NCBI RefSeq assembly: GCF_008831285.2
Contig: NC_045139.1
Span: forward strand, 10,760,704-10,824,703
Direction: 5' to 3'
DNA: 64,000 nt
Source of the DNA: Nymphaea colorata
Lineage: Eukaryota > Streptophyta > Magnoliopsida > Nymphaeales > Nymphaeaceae
Each line of letters begins with the position of its first letter. Positions within the stretch are counted from its first letter, which is position 1. Below the pieces are notes generated by a model. It saw only the letters and a list, made by a program, of their open reading frames with translations, was not told the origin of the DNA and searched no databases. The position numbers were made by a program, and so were the translations under genes. This document shows positions 22,745-33,500 of this stretch, one piece after another.

Positions 22745-22999
22745 GTAAGCCGGGGAACATGTAAATCTGGAAAAATGTTTCCTTCTTATCAAGCCAAGAA
22801 TTAATTTTCTGGAAATCTGAAAATATATTTCTTTATCATCAAACTCAGAAATATATTTTTGAAAATATTTTTCTCAGTCATCACACACACATCAAAATGG
22901 GAATCAGAAAGATTTTTCTCATTCATTTTTTCCAGAAAATATATTTCCTGAAATATATTTCCAAGTCCATATTTTCAGGCCATCAAACGGCCCCTTAAG
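22745..22999. other. A/T-rich segment with GAAATATATTT fold-back words
   Basis: Repeated GAAAATATATTTC-like words in both orientations. It ends GGCCATCAAACGGCCCCTTA, the kind of end common in plant MITEs. The matching left end was not found. Confidence 0.3.
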
Positions 23000-25900
23000 C
23001 CTTGGTTGATGGACATGAAAGGCAAGGCAGTGATGCTTGAAGCTTGGGGAGGGGAGGTTCGGGGTTGCCCAATGTTGTGTCTCCTAGTTAAGCTTAATCA
23101 CCTACGAATGGCTCTCTTAGAATGGAACAAGCATTCTTTTGGTAATCTTAGTGACAACATCACTATCCTTCAAAGCAGGCTAGAGAGTTGCATGGAACGT
23201 ATGGAACAAGGTATTGAAGGTGTGATAGATGAGGAACACAGGGTGCGGAAGCAACTATCTCAGGCCCTACTCATAGAAGAGGTAATGTGGAAACAAAGGT
23301 CGCGTATTCATTGGCTTGCGGAGGGTGATAAAAACACTTTCTTTTTTCATGCGATGGCTAAATCTATGCAAGCTAAACGAAAGATTAGAAGTCTAGAATG
23401 TGATGGCGATGAATATGTAGAGAGTGGGCAGATTCTTAAAATGTGCACTGCTTATTTTCGCAAGGTATTAGCTACGGATGAAGCGCAAGGAATGTTATTT
23501 GAGAGTATTGATAGCATACCTAAGGTCACAGATTCTGATAATGAACAGCTCTTAAAGTCTATCTTGGAAGAATAGGTGTCTGCAGCAATGTGGAGTTTAG
23601 ATAAGGATAGTGCTCTGGTCCAAATGGTTTCCCTAACTACTTCTATCAAGAGTGTTGAGCGATAGTTAGCATTGATGTGGTGAAGGCAGTGAAAGATTTC
23701 TTCTATTCTAGGAAAATAGTGAAGAGTATCAATGAGACTATGATTTTCCTCATTCCTAAGAAAGAAAACTCTAAGAAAGTAGATGACTACAGAACCATCT
23801 CTCTTTGCAACACTATAAATAAAATCAATACGAAGGTTATTGTTAATAGAATGTTGGACATTCTTGGACATATTATCAATGTTAACCAAACAGTCTTTTT
23901 GAAAGAGAGACACATCCATAACAACATATTGTGGGTGAATGAGATCATTAACTCTAAAGATTTTTGAGATAAAGGAAGTTGTTGTTTAAAGCCGAACTTG
24001 ATGATAGCTTATGATAGACTTTCATGGGCTTTCTTAGCAAATAGTATGAAGTTTTTGAGTTTCTATTATAGATGGATTGCTATAATCATGCAGTGCATTA
24101 CCTTTGTGTCCTATAGAGTTCTTGTGAATAGAAGGATGAGTGAGAAATTCCATGGGCATCGTGAGCTGAGACAAGGTGATCCTTTGTCCCCCTACCTCTT
24201 ATTGTCATGGAGATGTTCAATAGACGGCTCACCAAGGAAATGATTAGCAAAAACATTTTCTTCTCAAAATCTATTGTGTGAAGCCGAAGGGTTGTGCTAT
24301 GTTGTTTGCAGATGATGTGATTATGTTGATTAAGGCCACCAAGGGATCCATTAATGCTATAAAAGTTGTTTTGGATGATTTTGAACATCATGTTGGAATG
24401 AAGGTGAACAAGCAAAAGTCTAAGATTTTTGCTAAAACCATGGTGGACTGCCAAAGAAGTGAAATTCAAAGGATCTTATAATGGGCTAATGGGGACCCTC
24501 CTTCGGAGTACCTTGGGCTCCCTTTGTTTTTGGGTAGACTTACATAAGATCTTTGCTTGCCACTCCTCACTAAGGTGGAGAAGAGGTTGGCTGGATGGAA
24601 GGCTCGGTTATTGTCATATGCAGGTCGGCCATGTCTCATCCGGTATGTTTTGATGACCTTGCCTTACTATTGGATGATGGTTTTTAGATTGCCTAAAGTC
24701 GTATTAAAAAAAATACAGCAAGCGTGTATCAAGTTTTTGCTCTAAACACATGCATCTTGTTAACTGGGATTAGATGTGCCTACCTGTTGAGGAGGGAGGA
24801 GTTGGTATTAGAAGACTGGAGGAAGTGAATAGAGCGATGCTAGCCAGCCGATGCTGCCGACTTTTGATCAGTGGGGACCCTCGGGCCAACCTTTTTAAAG
24901 AGAAGTATTTGAGATATCATAGTCTTTGGACTTTCAAAAGAGCTACTAATCAAAGCTGGGGATGGAGCTGGATTCAAGACAAAGTTGAGTAGAAAATTAG
25001 AAATTGAGAACACATCAACTTTTGTACTGATCGTTGGGAGAGGCAAGTACTCCTCACTAGAGCTGATGGAAATGGATATGGGCTGCATTGCAGGGAGCTT
25101 AATATTAGCGTCCGAGAGTTTACTAGTGTGAGTTAGGATAGTCCGACTCTGGATATTGCTATGCGTCTTCGAATGTCCAAGGAAAACATTCGGCTTAGGG
25201 ATACTGATGACAGCTTAGTCTGGAGCGACGATGGTAAGGCGAATTTCAAGGCAGATGACATTATTAAGAAGTGTCGGACACAATGTGTTAAAGAGTGGTG
25301 ACGAAAAAAAATTTGGAATAGCTCTGCCCTAGCTAAGAGCTGTTGGTAAACCTACATAGCTTGTGAAGGCAGGTTATCCATACTTGATCGACTTCAAAAG
25401 GCTGGCATTCATCTTGCCAACCGTTGTTCCATGTGCTTTTGTGCCGAGGAGACAAATGGTCACGTCTTAATTCAATATAAAGCAGCCAAGGAGGTTTGGA
25501 GATATGTTGCTGCAAAGTTCGGTAGAGTGAAGTTTCCACAAGGAGAGATTGCATCTGAACTCAAAAGATGGCTACAAGTTAGAATATTGGGGAAGTGGAG
25601 GCACCGGTGTTGGAGGATGACCTTCTTAATTGTATGTTGTAATTTGTGACACCTCGGAAACATATGTTTCTATGATAGTATCCAACCCGAGATTAGTAGG
25701 TTCAAAAGAGAAGTTTGGAGGAATTGCATGGATAGTTTTTCCTCTGTTAAATGGTCACCTGAGCCAGAACTTAAATTGAGAATTTGGTTAGAAATTGGGC
25801 TCTACAGTGTTGACACTATTGTTTTGGATAGAAGTGGTATATTAATTAACATTGTAAGAGCTCAAACCAGACTCAGATCGAAAATAGTTGGGCTAAGCTA

Positions 25901-26370
25901 TGTGGAAAATGGACTAATGGGCTGTGTGGTGATTATTAAGGATAAGGGTAGCATCCATGAAGGAGAAATGGATGTTTTAGAGCGCATCTTTAGGTTTCAT
26001 AAGGAATATGGTGGAGACTATTTTATAGTCTCCCCAACTAAAGATTGAGTGAGGAAAACTAGACAGGTGCTTGAAGGTAGAAGGACAAATGCAGGCTGGA
26101 CTGGGTTTTTTAATAAATTTTAGAAAATGATTTTTGTGAAACAAGGAGATGCTACAGTTGATCTAGGTTAGTTGATCATGGCACATGCCCATGATACTCA
26201 TGACTACTTTGCAGAACTCCATGTATAGGCATAGCTCGTATGCTATGTTTCATTTTAATTTTTTTGGTGAAGGGTTGGGCCAATCCTTTGTTTTTGTCTA
26301 GTGTTAAGGTCTGTTTTGGCCTTCCCTTGCATATATCCAATTTGTTGGAATAAAGGTAGGGGGCCTAACC
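23000..26370 (+). mobile_element. LINE (L1-type) retrotransposon, 5'-truncated and decayed
   Basis: The endonuclease is absent. The pre-RT region is open at 23006-23575 (SRIHWLAEGDKNTFFFHAMA, the usual plant L1 motif). Reverse transcriptase blocks follow in broken frames: DDYRTISLCN (about 23785), RQGDPLSPYL (about 24168-24197), and LFADDVIMLI with the catalytic FADD at 24300-24330. The thumb region is WKARLLSYAGR (about 24590). A C-terminal zf-RVT-like patch (CFCAEETNGH, about 25435) follows. Many stops and frameshifts make it inactive. The 3' tail near 26260-26370 includes GGTTGGGCCAATCCTTTGTT and AATAAAGG. No convincing target duplication was identified. Confidence 0.88.
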
Positions 26371-26464
26371 CCCAAGCAAGCTTTTCAGTTCAAGCAGCAC
26401 CTTCAGTTTAGGTATGATCTCTCTCACTCCATGATCTACTACCCCATAAGACGCGGCAACATCA

Positions 26465-26780
26465 GTAGGCATGGTTATTGGGCTGGCGCAGGCCAGCCCA
26501 ACACTTGAAACCCAAGCCCGGCCCTAGTCGAGCCTAGGCCCGGCCTCAGCCTGACGCCCAAAACCCAAGCCCAGGCCCGGCCCGATTAAAATTTAAAAAA
26601 TATATATTTTAACATAAAATAATATATACATACAATAAATCATAATAAAGTGTTATAATTTTCATATAAAAATCAATAAAAATAATATTAATTTTTTTTA
26701 TCAAGCCGAACCGGGTTTATTGGGCCCACCGGGCCGGCCCGGTGCCTTTTTTCTGGCCTGAGGCCGAGCCTTAGTTGGAC
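26465..26780. repeat. GGGCCGGCCC / AAGCCCGGCCC word-like repeat
   Basis: GC-rich ends (GGCCAGCCCAAC, AAGCCCAGGCCCGGCCCGAT; GGGCCCACCGGGCCGGCCCG) flank an AT-rich core. Same style as 14390-14702. Confidence 0.45.
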
Positions 26781-27864
26781 CAGAGTACATATGGGGTACC
26801 TTGCCTGATGTCCAGGATTAAGCATCATCAGACCCAAAATGCATGAAATTTCTGTGCACAGTGGTGGTGTATATAGCCTGCTTCAACTGATTGGCCATAG
26901 TCATCCCAATTTTTTTTTAGTCTTTCCAGGGTCCCTAGTCGACCTTCATGAGCAATGAAGGCAAACCAGCAAGACACCAAAAGTAACCCTGAACCTGTGA
27001 GGATGAAAGAAAGGGGGAAGCTTCGGCCTTCACTTGGGTAGTAGGATTCTCCCTCGCTCACCTAAAATGTCATCATCTGCTACCAAACTATAATGTCTCC
27101 TTCAGAAGCCTCCAAACTTGCACACAGAATACCATCACAGCTGCCAGATTGTGGTTATTAAACGTAATCTTCCGCTGTATTAAAGGAGAATTGCCTTCCA
27201 AAGGGACAATTCTTTACCAAAATTTGCCACCAATTCTCCATGGTAAGCCTCTCTTATCGGATCATTAATTAATTAATGGCATTCCGAAATATTTCGGAAT
27301 ATCTGCTTAAGTCTTTCCATCTTCTTTTGGGCAACATGAAAAGGGCTCAGCGTGTATTTTTCTGCATTAATCCTGAAACCAGCCTTCAACTGGGAGGCTG
27401 ATTTTTACGGAGGTTGAAAGTATATGAACTTATATACCAAAAAAAAATTCTGGTAAAATGCAAATTAAACCAATTCTGTATATGGACTCAACCAGTTGGG
27501 CCTCCAGGGACCGTACGCCTCATGGATTTTACTCCTTAAAATGTTATTTTAGTATTGAAATTTAGGTAAACTTGTGTCCAGTTATATGGAGTAGCCCTAT
27601 CAGATCTTGTCGCTCTATGGTTAATTGAAAATTTGTTAGCCATATATTTATTGCCTCATGAAAAAGGATTTCTGGCTCCGCCACTGGGTTCAACATAATT
27701 GACAAGTCAGCAAAATTTGTGCAATCTCTTGTTGCCTGCACTCTTTTTATCAAGTAAGTTTTTGTCCATCTGACTACAAAGAAATATCTCAAAAAAAAAA
27801 AGATACTTGCATTTGCATTTTCACCTCCAGGACTTGGCTCGACCGGAGTAACTCTTGGCATGGA

Positions 27865-27951
<87 letters not shown>

Positions 27952-28310
27952 CTGTGTGTGTGTGTGCAAAAGTTGGTAAATGCCAGACTACTTAAGTAAG
28001 AGACAAATACTAGACCTATTAAATTTGATTTGATTATTATTGCAATCTAATTTTATATATATGATCTTAAGAGGCAAGAAACATATATTAATTAAGTGAA
28101 TCATTTTTTTAATGTTAATAATGTTTTCTTAGTAATAAAAAAATGAACAGCTCTTATAGCATCAAAATTTTGATAGTAGAAAGATCAACTTTTTTAAAAA
28201 TAATTTGAGCTAGGACATGATTTATATTAGATTAGTGTTTATCAATACATTAGGAAGTTCACATTTTGTTTAAAATACTTTTTATCTCAAATTTTAAGGG
28301 ATCTGGTTTT

Positions 28311-28366
<56 letters not shown>

Positions 28367-28950
28367 GCTATGGATTAAAAACAAAAACTCACAAATAAGG
28401 ATGGCGCACTACCATATGATCTAGCATGCAATAGAAAGTTGATAGGAGAACTGATTTACTTAGCAATGAGCAGACCATGTACTGCTATATGCTAAGCAAA
28501 TACTGAGCCAATTTCTACTGCTAAGGCTGTGGCAACAACACTATGAAGCTCTTGTTGGAGTTATTGAAGTAATCACTGGTACGGATATTTTTCTTACTTC
28601 ATCAAACTCACTATAGGTTAATGCTTTCTGCACTCATATTGGGCATCTTGCCCCATGACTCAAAAGTTAGTGACAACCTGCATTACCATGTCGAACCAGA
28701 GTGAGGTGATCAAAGAAACAAAATGCCATTTCAAGGTCTTCCATAGAGTTATATAAGAATATTTTACCATGGCCATGCCTGCATGTTAACTTGTACAGCA
28801 ATGGAGGCTACTCAAAGATCTGGATTTTTTAATCAACCAATTCATTTATATTGTGGCAATCAATTAGCAACCCATGGCATAGATAGCTGTAAATCATTAT
28901 GGAGATTGTAATTTTGTAAGGGATATGTGTAAAAAGGAGTGACAATGACA
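26781..28950. other. Intergenic with two compound microsatellites
   Basis: (TA)n at 27869-27909 runs straight into (TG)n to 27966. (CA)n at 28314-28349 runs into (TA)n to 28366. Short open frames (27061-26828 and 27861-27562, minus) have no recognisable domain. No gene is seen. Confidence 0.45.
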
Positions 28951-29140
28951 TGGCAGAGCTAAAAATTTTTCATGAGGGGGATTGAATTAGAGTTTCTAAA
29001 TTTTGACACGGGCTAAAATATCATTTTTTAAAATTTTTATATAGGACAAGTAACTTTTATTAAAATTTACATGTATTTTTAATTTTTTTTTTAGATGGGG
29101 CTAGGGTCCATGCGGGCCTCCCCTTGGCTCCGCCCCTGCT
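28951..29140 (+). repeat. GGCTCCGCCCCT-ended dispersed repeat
   Basis: It begins near GCAGAGCTAAAAATTTTTCA and ends CCCTTGGCTCCGCCCCTG. Its interior words (ATGAGGGGG, AAATTTTGACA, AAATATCATTTTT, TATAGGACAAGT) recur in the same order at 58955-59150 and, inverted, at 7452-7620. Confidence 0.6.
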
Positions 29141-29413
29141 TCCACATATATATCAACAAACTTAGGAGCATTTGATAGAATTGGATTTGAGAACTGTGAG
29201 TTTAAGATAAAACCCTCCTTCATCCAACCTTAAATCTGATCTTTCCTGCATGTAACGAAATAAAATAAAGATCTGAAGCATAACTCTAAGGTTTGACCTA
29301 AGATCCTTAGTTTGATGAACCATATATTTTACTAGAAATCATTTTCCATATCAAAAGCACACCACATCATATGTATGGATTTCAAATCCAAAATAATAAA
29401 ATGCACCCTTAGC

Positions 29414-29611
29414 CAGGGGCGGAGGGAGGGGGGGGCCGCCCAGGCCATGGCCCGGGTGAGCCCAGAATTCTTTTTTTTTTTTACATTGAAAAAATCAAAA
29501 TTTTTTGGTTTGGCCCGACCGGTTGCTCCTCGTCGCTCCTCTTGGCTCGACCCTGGCCCGGCCCGTAAATCGTATTGGCCTGACCCTAAAAAAATTTTTG
29601 GCTCCACCCCT
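29414..29611. mobile_element. 198-bp Mutator-like MITE with perfect 9-bp target duplication
   Basis: The left end CAGGGGCGGAGGGA and the right end GGCTCCACCCCT form imperfect inverted repeats. The element is flanked by identical 9-bp copies of ACCCTTAGC at 29405-29413 and 29612-29620. A 9-bp duplication is characteristic of Mutator-like elements. No coding capacity; the short open frames across it are incidental. Confidence 0.75.
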
Positions 29612-29620
29612 ACCCTTAGC

Positions 29621-30549
29621 CCACTGTTACCTTGGATATGAGATCCTTAAGGATGTGAAATTCGAGAATCTGAGGTCAGACCTCCCTCTTATTGGACTTC
29701 AAATTTAAAGTTTGGCCACATGCCGAGGATCTCAAATCTTCATTTTCTATAGATCTGAAAGCCCAGTGTTTGTGTATTCTGTGGGATCCACATACAAAGG
29801 TTTTTGAGATATGATGCTATCAAACATGCATAAGTTTTCGACAAAGAAAAAATTTACAGAAGTAGGAACATCAACTTTAGTGGGAGTATTGAGCTGTTTC
29901 TATACTTTTAAATTCAAAATGCAGATCAATTTCAACTATAGATTACCATAATCTGCATTAATCATGGTCCATCGATAGAAAAAAATGTAATTTGTCCCAA
30001 ATCTGACATTAAATACACAACCAAATGCAAACCACATATTATGGTCATGTTAAGAACCAACTTTCAATGAAATCAAATCCAGATCTACTTGGACTTGAAT
30101 CTAATCAATGTAATTTTCTTAATCCAAAGTTGATATGATCTCTAAAAATTCCACGATTTTAACATGCTGCTGATTTGAAAACCATGAATCGAAGATCTTC
30201 ATTATACTTCAAATTTATAAATCTCAAGTTAAGAGAAAGGTTTTAGAGATTTAGAGATCATAGTTTTCAAATGATAGAGGAGGATTTGACTTGAAATCCA
30301 AATTAAAGATGCAAAAATTACAAATCCATCATATAATTTAAGAATCTAAAATTTCAAACCCCTTCGCATTTTGGTTCCAAAACAACCAAGCGCCCTGTAT
30401 CCCAAGGTATTCGACGATGAAATTTAATCACCCCAATGTAAATGTCCCTCATCATTTTTTTTTTACTTTTTAAAGGTTTTCGGTTTTGGGAGAACTCAGG
30501 AGCCATCGACGATATAGGGTTTTAGCCTTCCCCTCTCAGTCTCTCTCCC
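29621..30549 (+). promoter_or_regulatory. Upstream region of the DOMINO1-like gene
   Basis: No TATA box is evident within 150 bp of the start codon. A CTCTCTCTCC leader ends at CCCATGGCG, a good plant initiation context. Positions 29930-30370 carry degenerate AAATCCAAAT words. No other gene is recognised. Confidence 0.35.
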
Positions 30550-33500
30550 ATGGCGACCGAGGGAGAGACGGCCTCCCAGAACGGAGTGGCTGCTGCAGCA
30601 TCAGATATCGAGGGCGTTCCGCCATCCGGGGAGTCCCCACCGCTCGACATGGAGGTTGAGACCCCTGACCCCACTCAGAACTCTAATCCCGCAGAGACTG
30701 CGGCGCTGGAGGCGTCGAAGAGAGGCAGAGAGGAACAAGAAGATGTGAAGGATGAGGAAGCTTCCGGTGATGAGGGCGCCAAAAGGGCTAAGGTTGAGGA
30801 GAACTCTGTGGAGGAGCAGAGGCTCAAGGTGATGACTGAGCGGGAAATTGGAGAAGGGGAGAAGGAAGATGAGTCAGCAAGACAAGGAGAAGATGAAGGA
30901 GTGCAAGGAGATGCTGAGGGGGTAAAGGGAGAGGACAGAGGGGAAGGAGAAGAAGGGGAAAAGGCAAAGGAAGATGAAGAACAGGAAATGGAGAAAGAAG
31001 GTGAAGAAGAAGGAACAGAAGTGGAAGATCAGAGGGAAGAAAACGTGGAAGAATGTGGAGGAAGTGGAGAGGGTGCCCTAGGATCTGACGGCGTCAAGCT
31101 TGGTCCAAAGACGTTCAGTTCTTCGGTGGAGATGTTCAACTATTTCTACAAGTTCCTTCATTTTTGGCCTCTAAACGTTGACATCAATAAGGTACTTTTT
31201 TTTATAATTATAGATTCATTTGATCTTATTTATGGAGGTTTTAGCATTTTATGACAAGATTGTCAGGTTAGTTGTTTTGGTTTGGGCTGCAATACTTGCA
31301 AAACTTTACTTCCAGAATTAAGTGTCTTGTTTAAAGTTCGAGAACTGTATGAAGTGACACGCTTATGATGTCTTTCATTTTTTCCCCTGCTTCTTGGCTC
31401 TGCTTCTCTCTCTAGTCAGTCAATAGATTGTTATTTTTCTTTTGTTGGTTAAGGGAGTTAAAGATCTTATTACTTTTACTTTATCTCTTGATGGGTAAAA
31501 AATTTTAAATAAACAATGTGAATTGTTTCTCGGTCTCGTTCTAGATGTTAAGTCCTACCAAAGTTTAAGTTTTAGTGTCGAGTAAAAGTATCTTTTCTTA
31601 AATTAATAGGAATGCTATCGTACAACTGCTGATTATGTTTCCTACTGAAATGGTGTTTCAAGTCAACGGGTGTAAAGATTAAGATTATCGATAATTCTGG
31701 TAGTTTTGATGCATCATGAGCATAATCGTGGTGTTGCTGCTAGAAGGTGAACTGTATGAGAACACCGAGATGACAAACTATGAAAACTTGGGCACTGCAG
31801 ATATTCCAGTAACATAGTTTGAGTTGTGATGTGGAGGAAGGTTAATCCCTGTTTTCACTATAAACCTGAATATTTACAACTGATTTCCTGTTTCCATGCT
31901 GCTATGGCGCAAAGTAGGTGCCTTTTTGTGAGCTATATAAGTGATCTAGCAATCACAATATAGCATGCCATGGTTGAAAGCAAACTTGAGGTTTTAGTTG
32001 GAAAATGATCTTTCCCAAGTGTGGTATCACAAACTTTAGCAATAATGAGAGTTCGTCTATTTTAATGTTCATTTTCCTAAGGAGGAAAGGTTTTATTGTT
32101 TGGGGGGCGTGAATGTGCACCTTTATTTCAAGAATGCTACTTGAGAGTTGAGAGTAGAGACATAGCTGCAGGTTCAGGTGCAGTATACTGTTGCTGGTGT
32201 GAAGGATGTCTTACATCAACGTGAAATATGGAATCCATGGGTGCAAGGGTGTGGGGAAGAGAAGGTGTCATTTACAAATTGCAAAGTTTGATATTAGTCC
32301 TGACCTTTTTGGTATAGTGAATACTAATAGCATACAATTTGTGGTACGGTGCCATTTGGCCCAAATGTAATCAATTCTAGGCTTGACCAGCTGAACAAAA
32401 TGCAAAAGAGGATCCAAAATCCAACACATTGAGAAGTGAAGAAGTTACTGAGAACCAACGAGAAGGAGTGGGGAAGGTAAATTATGAAACACATTGAGAA
32501 GTGAAGAAGTTAATTAAGAAGCAATTGCCAGCAAGTAGAAAATATCAACGTTTAAAAACTCGCTGAGTTCTGGTGACTCAAGTGTGTTGGCTCGCTGGCC
32601 CTCCTAACGAGTCAACCCAATAGCGTGACTTGTTTTGCTTCATGCCTTAATATTTTATTGCTGTTTATACTTTATACATATTAAGATTTATGTTCTGTTT
32701 GTTACTTTATTAAAGATACAAGTTCAGTTTGTTAAGGTCAAGCAACATTAATGAAATTGATTAATGTATTCGTAATGTCTTTTCATTTGACATGCTACAT
32801 TGCAACATTCATGGAGGATGAACTTAGTTGTGACTTTACTGTATGTTAATTTGGCTTTTTTTGACTCATATAAGTGAAAATTAAGTCATTTTACAAACTT
32901 TTTATGTCTAAAAGACAAGTTATATATTTTTTTTTCTTAAAAAAGGTTAACATAACCCAGTCCGAGTCACTCGGTTGACCCATCAAATCCCAAGTCAAGA
33001 ACAGACGGGTCGAGTCCCGAGTCACTGGGTTTTAGAACGTTGGAAAATATAAATTATGATGTCTATTAACTAGCAAAAAGATATGCCTTGTAATTAAGAG
33101 ATGAAAGCATGAAGGGCCATATATGTTATTATCATGTACATGATCAGTTAAGAAGATGAACTTTTACAAGCATTCATCAGTCAGCTAATGATCAAATTCA
33201 GCATCAACAAATCAGTAGCAACCACATTATATGTCAAATGAAAATGCTCCATGTAATAAGAAACAATCGATCATCGCATCAACTAACACAACAAGGATGA
33301 ACAAGTATAAGCTAAAGCTTGCATGGATTTACATAAGGATGGTACCTTTTTTGAAGAATGATTTGTCGTTTGAGAACTGAGATTGCAATTTCTACAAAAT
33401 AAAAAAATTGGACAAAAAGGGACTAATACAGAAAGGCACTATTAGGGAAAAATTGGAATGTCAACAGATAAAGTTAACATAGTTCAAAGGTATAGTCACA

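Noticed and set aside
26828-27061. 77-codon minus frame with a hydrophobic segment (LLLVSCWFAFIAHEG)
   Set aside because: It could be an exon, but no domain, splice partner or neighbour supports it, and its start lies in a GTGAGCGAGGGAGAATCC-type word that recurs near 37250.
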